Shown here: one piece after another, positions 1-5,083 of the stretch | Position numbering within the stretch: the stretch's first letter is position 1 | Layout of the letters: each line of letters begins with the position of its first letter | NCBI GenBank assembly: GCA_003231035.1 | Contig: QIHU01000829.1 | Coordinates: 1 to 6,329, forward strand | Direction: 5' to 3' | Source: Acidobacteriota bacterium | Lineage (GTDB): Bacteria; Acidobacteriota; Thermoanaerobaculia; Multivoradales; SZUA-115 | Length of the DNA stretch: 6,329 nucleotides | Notes under the pieces: generated by a model | What the model saw: the letters and a program-made list of their open reading frames with translations, nothing else | Told to the model about the DNA's origin: nothing | The model's database searches: none | Position numbers and translations under genes: made by a program

Positions 1-4
1 GCGA

Positions 5-94
5 CTCAAAGCAGGTAAGCCACCGCGAAGCCCACCTGCGCCGCCATCACCATGAGGTACATGTGGGTCCACGAGGGGTGGTTCTCGGTCTTGG
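5..94 (+). repeat. Left copy of 90-bp direct repeat flanking vapBC
   Basis: It aligns without gaps to 731-820 at a constant offset of 726 bp. There are six mismatches in 90 bases, about 93% identity, and only three in the 79 bases from 16 to 94. Homology starts one base before the ubiA stop codon and ends two bases into codon 300, where the sequence changes abruptly to the AT-richer vapB upstream region. The two copies delimit a 726-bp unit whose only complete genes are vapB and vapC. Confidence 0.95.
6..92 (-). pseudogene. Detached 3' end of ubiA (last 28 codons plus stop)
   Basis: Read on the minus strand, this segment encodes 28 residues identical to the C-terminal residues 301-328 of the UbiA-family prenyltransferase ending at 732, followed by the same TGA stop. 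There is no start codon and no body of the gene attached: immediately upstream (higher coordinates) is the vapB promoter region. Six bases differ from the intact gene (positions 9, 14, 15, 54, 57, 66), all without changing the protein. It is therefore a tail cut off from a ubiA gene, either the resident one displaced by the vapBC insertion or one brought in with it. It has not decayed: no stop, indel or amino-acid change is present, which suggests a recent event. Confidence 0.88.
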
Positions 95-103
95 TTAAAC
101 TGA

Positions 104-131
104 TGTATACTGCTCGCATGCGGCGTATACA
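104..131 (+). promoter_or_regulatory. Inverted repeat, candidate VapB/VapBC operator
   Basis: The arms TGTATAC (104-110) and GTATACA (125-131) are perfect inverted repeats with centres 21 bp apart, about two helical turns, on one face of the DNA. They enclose the candidate -10 box and the vapB start codon. RHH antitoxins of VapB type commonly repress their own operon by binding paired palindromic sites over the promoter, and this site has the right geometry and place. Binding itself is inferred. Confidence 0.55.
106..111 (+). promoter_or_regulatory. Candidate -10 box of vapBC (leaderless start)
   Basis: TATACT matches the sigma70 -10 consensus at five of six positions and ends six bases before the vapB ATG at 118. 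Transcription would then start at or next to the start codon. No Shine-Dalgarno sequence precedes the ATG, which fits a leaderless message. The -35 region falls inside the ubiA-tail repeat, around 82-87, and matches poorly (TTCTCG). The promoter call rests on the -10 box and its position only. Confidence 0.45.
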
Positions 132-333
132 GATCTATATCGACGAAGAACTCGACGACGCCCTGAAGGCCGAATCAGCACGCAGTGGATGCTCAAAGGC
201 AGCCTTGATTCGCCAGTGTGTCGCCGAGAAACTAGCGCCCACCGAGGCGCTTGAGAAAGATCCGATCACCGCCTTGATCGGAACGGTGGATGTGGAGCCC
301 AGCAACATCGACGATGTCGTCTACGGGCGATGA
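118..333 (+). CDS. vapB: VapB-type ribbon-helix-helix antitoxin
   Basis: This 71-residue protein is the likely antitoxin of a type II VapBC pair: it binds and neutralises the PIN toxin encoded next to it and represses the operon as an RHH dimer. The N-terminus has the RHH pattern: a short strand (RIQIYID, residues 3-9), a first helix (about 10-24), a turn with SG, and a second helix (about 26-40, SKAALIRQCVAEKL). The C-terminal tail, residues 48-71, ends in an acidic stretch followed by VVYGR, typical of the toxin-wrapping tails of VapB proteins. The start at 118 was chosen because MRRIQIY opens directly on the RHH strand. An in-frame ATG at 103 would add five residues, and one at 52 would read antisense through the ubiA tail. 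The stop overlaps the vapC start (ATGA), so the two are translationally coupled. GC content is visibly lower than in the gene train to the right. Confidence 0.9.
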   Translation: MRRIQIYIDEELDDALKAESARSGCSKAALIRQCVAEKLAPTEALEKDPITALIGTVDVEPSNIDDVVYGR

Positions 334-725
334 AGCTCGTCGACACAAGCTTTTGGGTCGCTCTTCTCCTTCCTCGTGACCGAAATCACGATCAGGCAAA
401 ATCCTTATGGGGCGCCGACGCCAGCCCCCTTCTGGTGACCAATCACGTCGCTGGTGAGACCTGGACCTTCCTTCGCCGCAAGGCCGGACACTCGACCGCC
501 GTGGTTTTCCTAGACGCCCTCGAGCAATCGTCCAGAGCCGTGCTCACCCATGTCGATGAGTCCACCGAAGCGGAGGCGAGGCGCTGGCTGCGGAGGCGCG
601 ACGAGCGGGAATACTCTTTCGTCGACGCGGTGAGCTTCGCGACGATGCGCCGAAAACGACTCTCCGAAGCCCTGGCATTCGATGGCGACTTCACCGCTGC
701 CGGCTTCGTCGAAGTCAGAGCGTAG
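330..725 (+). CDS. vapC: VapC-type PIN-domain ribonuclease toxin
   Basis: This 131-residue PIN-domain protein is a predicted Mg2+-dependent endoribonuclease toxin of a VapBC system, the usual length for VapC. The acidic residues expected in the active site are all present: D5 in VDTSFW at the N-terminus, E43 in HVAGET, D99 in SFVDAVSF, and D118 in AFDGDF, with D120 nearby. The toxin therefore looks catalytically intact. VapC toxins typically cut tRNAs or the sarcin-ricin loop of 23S rRNA; the target here cannot be read from sequence. The gene starts inside the last codons of vapB and lacks its own clear ribosome binding site. Its stop lies six bases from the stop of the convergent ubiA gene, with no visible terminator between them, so transcripts from both sides probably run into each other. 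Confidence 0.93.
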   Translation: MKLVDTSFWVALLLPRDRNHDQAKSLWGADASPLLVTNHVAGETWTFLRRKAGHSTAVVFLDALEQSSRAVLTHVDESTEAEARRWLRRRDEREYSFVDAVSFATMRRKRLSEALAFDGDFTAAGFVEVRA

Positions 726-730
726 CCTCG

Positions 731-820
731 CTCACAGCAAATAAGCCACCGCGAAGCCCACCTGCGCCGCCATCACCATCAGATACATGTGAGTCCACGA
801 GGGGTGGTTCTCGGTCTTGG
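731..820 (+). repeat. Right copy of 90-bp direct repeat (3' end of intact ubiA)
   Basis: This copy is the functional 3' end of the intact prenyltransferase gene: codons 301-328 and the stop. It matches 5-94. Homology stops right after the ubiA stop codon, where the vapC end follows within seven bases. The right border of the inserted unit therefore sits inside or at the upstream edge of this copy. Confidence 0.95.
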
Positions 821-1718
821 CCAGGGAGTCGGGGTCGCGCACTAGGAGCCAGAAAGTGTAGCTGCCCCAGGCGGTGAGGAGGAGGCCGAGGAGGGTGAGG
901 ACGGTGGGGTTGCCGGTGAGGATCGGGTGGCTTGGGTCTTGGGGGTCGGCGAGGAGCACACCCAGCGGGATCAGCAACCAGGGCAGGACGAAGAAGGGGG
1001 CGATGAACCAGGCCGCCTTCTTGACTCCAAAGAGGATGGGCAGGGTCTTGCAACCACCGGCTAAGTCCCCTTCGATGTCGGCGAAGTCCTTGGTGGACGA
1101 AGCGCCGATCACGAAGATGCCGAAAATCAGGCCGATGTACCACGGCTCGGTGTGCCAGATGTGCGCCACCATCGCCCAGCCGGCCACCTTGAGCAAGGTG
1201 CCGCGCGGGATGGCGATGGTCAGGTTGGCCAGCAGCCCCCGCGCCTTGGTGCGCCCGAGGGCCGGCACCGAATAGACCGAGGAGAAGAAGACCGCCGCCA
1301 GATAGATGAAGAAGGTCTGGTGAAACTTGAGCGGCGCGAAGAGCCGCTCACCCCAGCCGCTGTACGGATAGACCACCACCAACCAGGTCGGGATCAAGGC
1401 CAGCGCGTAGGCGATGACGGTGAACCACCATCCCTCGCGGATCGACAGCGCCCCGGTGACCAGCGGACGGTCCGGCTTGTTGAGGCGATCGATCTCCAGG
1501 TCGTAGATCTGGTTGATCGAGTTGGAAGCGGCATTCAATAGCGCGGCGCAGAACGATCCCAAGGCAACGACCATCAGAACCGGGATCGTCAAGCGGTGTT
1601 CCGGGTCTGGGTTGTGGACCGAGCCGAAGGCGCAGATGGCCCCCGACATGATCCCCAGCAAGGGCGGCATGAGGGTAAAGGGCCGGGCCAGTTTGATGTA
1701 GCTCTGCACCTTGCTCAT
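732..1718 (-). CDS. UbiA-family membrane prenyltransferase
   Basis: This 328-residue polytopic membrane protein belongs to the UbiA superfamily, which transfers a prenyl chain from a prenyl diphosphate to an acceptor inside the membrane. Both Mg2+-diphosphate motifs are intact: N69-x3-D73-x3-D77 (NQIYDLEIDRLNKPDRPL, 69-86) and D211-x2-D214-x3-D218 (DFADIEGD). The second is followed by KTLPILFG. The NQIYDxEID form and the DxxDIEGD motif resemble homogentisate phytyltransferases and archaeal-type digeranylgeranylglyceryl phosphate synthases more than ubiquinone UbiA, but the acceptor cannot be assigned. About eight or nine hydrophobic segments are seen. The start at 1718 gives MSKVQSYIKLARPFTLMPP, the usual family N-terminus; an in-frame ATG at 1766 would overlap the upstream gene. 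There is no Shine-Dalgarno, so translation is probably coupled to the upstream kinase gene. The last 28 codons form one copy of the repeat that flanks vapBC, so the 3' end may be a replacement acquired with that unit. Confidence 0.93.
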   Translation of the reverse strand: MSKVQSYIKLARPFTLMPPLLGIMSGAICAFGSVHNPDPEHRLTIPVLMVVALGSFCAALLNAASNSINQIYDLEIDRLNKPDRPLVTGALSIREGWWFTVIAYALALIPTWLVVVYPYSGWGERLFAPLKFHQTFFIYLAAVFFSSVYSVPALGRTKARGLLANLTIAIPRGTLLKVAGWAMVAHIWHTEPWYIGLIFGIFVIGASSTKDFADIEGDLAGGCKTLPILFGVKKAAWFIAPFFVLPWLLIPLGVLLADPQDPSHPILTGNPTVLTLLGLLLTAWGSYTFWLLVRDPDSLAKTENHPSWTHMYLMVMAAQVGFAVAYLL

Positions 1719-1735
1719 AGGAGGGTCTTGCTCAT
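1715..1735 (-). other. Six-codon mini-ORF coupling the kinase gene to ubiA
   Basis: ATG at 1735 overlaps the stop of the upstream kinase gene (TGATG) and opens a frame of six codons, MSKTLL. Its TGA overlaps the ubiA ATG at 1718 (ATGA). The first nine bases, ATGAGCAAG, are the same as the first nine of ubiA, 17 bp further on. Neither ATG has a good ribosome binding site. The arrangement could carry terminating ribosomes on to ubiA, or be the scar of a 17-bp duplication of the ubiA start. Whether it is translated is unknown. Confidence 0.3.
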
Positions 1736-3081
1736 CAGGGCGATAGCCAGAAGTAGCCCAAGCCAAAGGCCAGCAAGGCCCCGACTAGGGTGTTGAGGAA
1801 GTTGATCGCCTCGTTGTCCAACAGACCGCCCCGCTCCAGGGTCGCTCCGAAGAGACTCTCCAGGGTGGTTCCGAGGAAAGCGGCGATGACGACGATGACG
1901 ATCCCTGGCCACACGGCGTAGAGCCCCGCCCAGGCGCCCAGACCAGCGATCACCAGCGAGCCGACAATGCCGGCCAGGGTGCCTTCCACCGAGACCGCGC
2001 CATCGGTGCCGGGCGGCACCGGCCGCAAGGTGGTGATCAGGAAGGTGCGGCGGCCCCAGAGTTGGCCGATCTCACTGCCGCAAGTGTCGGCCAGGGCGGT
2101 GGCCAAGGCACCGGCGAAGGCCAAGGCAAAGAGTCTCGGGTAGGGAGTGGTGGCGGCGAACAGGGCGCAGAAAAAAGCGGTCCCCGTGTTGGCCAAAGCG
2201 TGGCGGGCACCGCGCTTGCCGCCTTTCTCCTGGGCCAGCTTGCGCTCTGCCTTGCGCTGGTAGCCCAGCTTGGTCACCAGGCTTCCGCCGAGAACAAAGA
2301 CGGCGAAGAGGACGAAGGCGCGACCGCCTAAGAACCACCAGACGCCACTGCCCAGCAGACCACCCGCCAGGAACCCCGAGAGGTCGACCGCACCGGCGGC
2401 CAGGGCGGCCAGCCCTAGACCGACGTTAACCGCGCCGCCCACCCCCAACCGGTGCACCGCGACCGGTTCGGCGAGCGCCGCGAAGCCCCCATGCGCCAGC
2501 AACAGCCCGAGCAGCAAGAGGCCGGCGACCAGCGGCACGCGCAGGTTGTCGTCGAGCCCCAGCGGCAAGGATTCGACCAGGGCCGCGACCGCCGCGGTCA
2601 GGGCACAGACCCCCAGCGCGAAGGCCAATGCGTACTGCCCGGGTACTGTCCACTGCAACAAGACCACGGCGCCGACGGTCCCGAACAGCCAGTAGGCCAG
2701 CGTGCCCGACCAGCTCTTCTCCGGGTTCCACGGTAGCTTGGCCTTGCCCAGGGTCATCCCCACCAGCGAGGCCATGCCATCGCCGAAGGCGAGAATGGCC
2801 CACACCGCCGCCGCCACTTCGAGGCGCCTATAGAAGACGACGATCAGAATCAGCACCGCCACGGGATAGAGCACGATGCCGAGCGATCTGCCGCTGGCTC
2901 GCTCGCCAGCGCGCCAGAGCTGCTTACCTCCGAGGCGCGGCAACAGGAAGAGGTTGAACAGCACCGCCCCCGCGGCCACCGCTGCCGCTTGCGGTGCGCT
3001 GAGATAGCGCAAGCTGAACGCGACCAAACCGACCGCCATGTGGACGACTTTGCGCAGCAGTTCGCCACGAGAAAGGCTCAA
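1735..3081 (-). CDS. Fused phytol/dolichol-kinase-like and DUF92 (VTE6-like) membrane protein
   Basis: This 448-residue polytopic membrane protein is built of two domains. Residues 1-190 look like the SEC59/VTE5 family of CTP-dependent prenyl-alcohol kinases: ELLRKVVH (7-14), FGDGMASLVG (99-108), PWNPEKSWSGTLA (117-129) and DDNLRVPL (177-184). Residues 215-448 carry the DUF92 signature: GYQRKAERKLAQEKGGKRGA (273-292), ALADTCGSEIGQ (329-340), RPVPPGTDGAVSVEGTLAG (353-371), GTTLESLFGATLE (404-416) and DNEAINFLNT (422-431). DUF92 contains plant VTE6, a phytyl-phosphate kinase. Together the halves could turn a prenyl alcohol into its monophosphate and then its diphosphate. The adjacent UbiA enzyme would be the natural consumer. 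This function is inferred from the plant and cyanobacterial families. The start is TTG at 3081, overlapping the stop of the preceding gene (TTGA) and preceded by GGGAGG with a six-base spacer. The first internal ATG would remove the RKxxH motif. Confidence 0.85.
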   Translation of the reverse strand: MSLSRGELLRKVVHMAVGLVAFSLRYLSAPQAAAVAAGAVLFNLFLLPRLGGKQLWRAGERASGRSLGIVLYPVAVLILIVVFYRRLEVAAAVWAILAFGDGMASLVGMTLGKAKLPWNPEKSWSGTLAYWLFGTVGAVVLLQWTVPGQYALAFALGVCALTAAVAALVESLPLGLDDNLRVPLVAGLLLLGLLLAHGGFAALAEPVAVHRLGVGGAVNVGLGLAALAAGAVDLSGFLAGGLLGSGVWWFLGGRAFVLFAVFVLGGSLVTKLGYQRKAERKLAQEKGGKRGARHALANTGTAFFCALFAATTPYPRLFALAFAGALATALADTCGSEIGQLWGRRTFLITTLRPVPPGTDGAVSVEGTLAGIVGSLVIAGLGAWAGLYAVWPGIVIVVIAAFLGTTLESLFGATLERGGLLDNEAINFLNTLVGALLAFGLGYFWLSP

Positions 3082-3992
3082 GCCTTGCCTCCCACCTTGC
3101 CCGCCCGCAACGATTGCCACAGGTCGCCGAGAGCGTCGGCAACGGTCTTCTCCCGTCGCCAGCCGAGCGCTTCGAGCCGGCTCGGATCTCCGCACAGCAG
3201 CGGCAAATCGGTGGGTCGCAAGCGGCCAGCATCGGCGGCGATACGAGCCTCAACACCGGAGATTGCAATCAGTTGATCGAGCGCCTCGGCGATCGAACAG
3301 GCACAGCCCGAAGCGATGTTGTAAGACTCACCGGGTGTGCCCTTTTCCGCCAGCACACGGTAGGCGCGAGCGCCGTCGTCGACGTGCACCAGGTCGCGCC
3401 GTGCCGAGAGGTTCCCCGTCTTGACCACCGGCTCGGCGTGGCCGGCGGCGATCGCCGCCAGCTGCGAGGCGAAGGCCGGCAGAGCGAACTTGGGCGCCTG
3501 GCCCGGGCCGATCATGTTGAAGGCGCGCGCCACCACCGCGCCCCGGCCGACCGCGAGCCGCTCGGCGGCCGCTTTGGTCATGGCGTAGGGGTTGAGCGGG
3601 CGCAGCGGGCTCGACTCGACGATCGGCTGCTCGCCTTCGGGAACCAGACCGTAGACCTCCGAACTCGAAGCAAAGACCACGGTTCTGCCTTGAGCGGCGT
3701 CGAGCAATCGTTCGGTGCCCAAGACGTTGACCCGAAAGTAGGAGGCCGGGTCGTCCCACGACGCCCCGACGTGCGACAGACCGGCCAGGTGGATGATCGC
3801 GTCGGGGTTGGTCTGGTCAATGGTCCGACGCATGGCATCGGCCTCGACGATATCGATCGGGTAACTCTCGACACCGGGAAGCCGCGGTGGCTTGCCGGCA
3901 TAACTCCCCCAGACTTGATCGCCGCGGGCCAAAAGGTGACGGGTCAGCCGGCCCCCGACGAAGCCGCTGATCCCGGTCACGAATATTTTCAT
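3078..3992 (-). CDS. rmd: GDP-4-dehydro-6-deoxy-D-mannose reductase-like extended SDR
   Basis: This 304-residue extended short-chain dehydrogenase most resembles Rmd. That enzyme reduces GDP-4-keto-6-deoxy-D-mannose to GDP-D-rhamnose with NAD(P)H in the cytoplasm. The Rossmann motif TGISGFVG (6-13) opens the protein, HLAGLSHVGASWDDP (68-82) and SSSEVYG (109-115) follow, and the catalytic pair is Y136-x3-K140 (YAMTK). The substrate region GPGQAPKFALPAF (162-174) and the stretch KTGNLSARRDLVHVDD (191-206) are Rmd-like. The product could instead be GDP-6-deoxy-D-talose, because the stereochemistry of reduction cannot be read from the sequence. The ATG at 3992 is preceded by a strong GGAGGG eight bases upstream. 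It follows a Gmd-like dehydratase by 38 bases, the enzyme that would make its substrate, and its stop overlaps the start of the prenol kinase gene. Confidence 0.82.
   Translation of the reverse strand: MKIFVTGISGFVGGRLTRHLLARGDQVWGSYAGKPPRLPGVESYPIDIVEADAMRRTIDQTNPDAIIHLAGLSHVGASWDDPASYFRVNVLGTERLLDAAQGRTVVFASSSEVYGLVPEGEQPIVESSPLRPLNPYAMTKAAAERLAVGRGAVVARAFNMIGPGQAPKFALPAFASQLAAIAAGHAEPVVKTGNLSARRDLVHVDDGARAYRVLAEKGTPGESYNIASGCACSIAEALDQLIAISGVEARIAADAGRLRPTDLPLLCGDPSRLEALGWRREKTVADALGDLWQSLRAGKVGGKA
3088..3093 (-). promoter_or_regulatory. Ribosome binding site deciding the TTG start at 3081
   Basis: On the minus strand, GGGAGG lies six bases before TTG at 3081, inside the last codons of the rmd-like gene. 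It supports this rare start over an upstream ATG at 3195, which would add 38 arginine-rich residues read out of frame through rmd. Confidence 0.75.
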
Positions 3993-4000
3993 CGACTCAA

Positions 4001-4006
4001 CCCTCC
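4001..4006 (-). promoter_or_regulatory. Strong ribosome binding site of the rmd-like gene
   Basis: On the minus strand a purine run GGGGGAGGG (4001-4009) stands eight bases before the ATG at 3992. It is part of a 15-bp sequence that recurs inside the rmd coding region (3904-3918). Confidence 0.7.
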
Positions 4007-4017
4007 CCCAGACTTGA
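4003..4017 (+). repeat. 15-bp direct repeat, intergenic copy (mate at 3904-3918)
   Basis: CTCCCCCAGACTTGA occurs exactly at 3904-3918, within codons of rmd, and at 4003-4017, in the gmd-rmd gap, 99 bp apart. Allowing one indel extends the match by a few bases (GATCAAG against GATTCAAG on the minus strand). The intergenic copy supplies the ribosome binding site of rmd. It may be a small local duplication or chance. Confidence 0.6.
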
Positions 4018-4030
4018 ATCTAACCGGTCT

Positions 4031-5011
4031 TCAGGATTTCCGATCCGCCAACTGCTCGCGCCAGTAGGCGAGGATGTCGGTCAACGTTTGATCGAAGGGG
4101 ATCCGTGGTTCCCAGCCGGTGGCGGCGCGGAACTTCGACGAGTCACCCACCAGGATCTCGACGTCTGAAGGGCGCAAGCGCTCGGGATCGGTCTCGATGG
4201 TCACTTCGGCGGTCGAAAGCGCCAGCAAGCGATCGAGGAGTTCGCGAATGGTAATGCCGACACCGCTGGCGATGTTGTACACCTCACCCGGCTTCGCCTT
4301 GTTGACCGCCAGCCAGTAGGCCCGCACCATGTCGCGCACGTCGGTAAAATCGCGCACCGCGTCCAGGTTGCCGACGCGGATCACCGGCTCGTTGATCCCC
4401 GCCTCGATCTCGGCGATCTGCTTGGCGAAGTTCGAGGTGACAAAGACATCGCCGCGCCGCGGTCCGGTGTGGTTGAAGCCCCGGGTACGGATCACCTTCA
4501 AGCCGTAGCTCTGGTGATATTGGTAACCGAGGAAGTCCTGGCTGACCTTGGAGACCGCGTAGGGCGACAGTGGGCGCAGGGGGTTGGTCTCTTTGATCGG
4601 CGTCTCTTCCGGCTTGACCAAACCGTACTCTTCGCTCGAACAGGCGATCTGGATCGTCGGGTCGAGGCCCAGCTCGCGCACCGCCTCAAAGAGGTTGGTC
4701 TGCGAGCGAATGTTGGTGGTCAAGGTCTCGTCCGGCGCCGTCCAGCTCGACGGCACAAAGCTCTGCGCCGCCAGATGGAAGATCATCTCCGGCCGGGTCA
4801 CTTCCAGCATCCGCCGGGTCGCGGTGTAGTCGCGCAGGTCGGCCTCGATCAGCTCGATGGAGTTGCCGAGGTGGTCGATATTCTCCCGCCGGCTACGCCA
4901 GCGGTAGGTACCGAAGACTTTCACCTCGGGGTGCTCGGCCAGCAGATAGTCGGCCAGGTGCGAACCGGCAAAACCGGTGAATCCAGTAATTAGGGCGCGT
5001 CGCTCACTCAT
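4031..5011 (-). CDS. gmd: GDP-mannose 4,6-dehydratase-like extended SDR
   Basis: This 326-residue extended SDR is most like GDP-mannose 4,6-dehydratase, which forms GDP-4-keto-6-deoxy-D-mannose from GDP-mannose. The NADP-binding start is ITGFTGFAGSHLADYLL (8-24), followed by the basic loop YRWRSRRENIDHL (36-48), comparable to the Gmd RR/RS loop. CSSEEYG (124-130) aligns with the catalytic TSE(L)YG of Gmd, with E127 as the likely proton-abstracting acid. Y151-x3-K155 is the SDR pair, and RGFNHTGPRRGDVFVT (177-192) is a clear Gmd hallmark. It is shorter than the well-studied enzymes (about 345-375 residues) and has TGFTGFAG in place of TGxTGQDG, so it belongs to the short Gmd-like branch; a related UDP- or GDP-sugar substrate is possible. 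The ATG at 5011 has AGAAGG eight bases upstream. The Rmd-like gene follows 38 bases downstream and probably uses its product. Confidence 0.83.
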   Translation of the reverse strand: MSERRALITGFTGFAGSHLADYLLAEHPEVKVFGTYRWRSRRENIDHLGNSIELIEADLRDYTATRRMLEVTRPEMIFHLAAQSFVPSSWTAPDETLTTNIRSQTNLFEAVRELGLDPTIQIACSSEEYGLVKPEETPIKETNPLRPLSPYAVSKVSQDFLGYQYHQSYGLKVIRTRGFNHTGPRRGDVFVTSNFAKQIAEIEAGINEPVIRVGNLDAVRDFTDVRDMVRAYWLAVNKAKPGEVYNIASGVGITIRELLDRLLALSTAEVTIETDPERLRPSDVEILVGDSSKFRAATGWEPRIPFDQTLTDILAYWREQLADRKS

Positions 5012-5019
5012 TGTCTCTA

Positions 5020-5025
5020 CCTTCT
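5020..5025 (-). promoter_or_regulatory. Ribosome binding site of the gmd-like gene
   Basis: AGAAGG on the minus strand lies eight bases before the ATG at 5011. No competing in-frame start fits a family N-terminus. Confidence 0.55.
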
Positions 5026-5054
5026 CCCATGGCGCTGTCTCCGTCCCACTCTTG

Positions 5055-5082
5055 GGTGTACAGCAGCGCTGATCTATGTCAA
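5055..5082 (-). promoter_or_regulatory. Possible internal promoter before gmd
   Basis: A perfect -35 box TTGACA (5082-5077, minus strand) starts just inside the window's widest gap, the 72-nt rmlD-gmd spacer. It is followed after 16 bases by a weak TACACC (5060-5055, three of six matches). Transcription would begin about 35-40 bases before the gmd start. The weak -10 keeps this tentative, and gmd may simply be read through from rmlD. Confidence 0.25.
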
Positions 5083-5083
5083 A

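Noticed and set aside
5..94. Repeat as an integron attC site or insertion-sequence end
   Set aside because: The repeat is direct, not inverted, has no strong palindrome, and is fully explained as ubiA coding sequence. No integrase or transposase is present in the window.
52..117. N-terminal extension of VapB to an upstream ATG at 52 (or 103)
   Set aside because: The extension from 52 is the antisense reading of the ubiA tail. The RHH fold starts at the ATG at 118, directly behind a -10 box, with no ribosome binding site for the earlier starts.
715..1143. Arginine/proline-rich open frame on the minus strand
   Set aside because: Out-of-frame shadow of ubiA with low-complexity composition; the UbiA frame has clear catalytic motifs.
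1719..1766. ubiA start at 1766, giving 344 residues
   Set aside because: The added 16 residues overlap the kinase gene in another frame and match no UbiA N-terminus. The ATG at 1718 begins the usual SKxxxYIKLARPFTL sequence.
3114..4067. 317-codon open frame on the plus strand
   Set aside because: It is a high-GC shadow of the rmd-like gene on the other strand, has no recognisable domain, and runs across the gmd-rmd gap into gmd.
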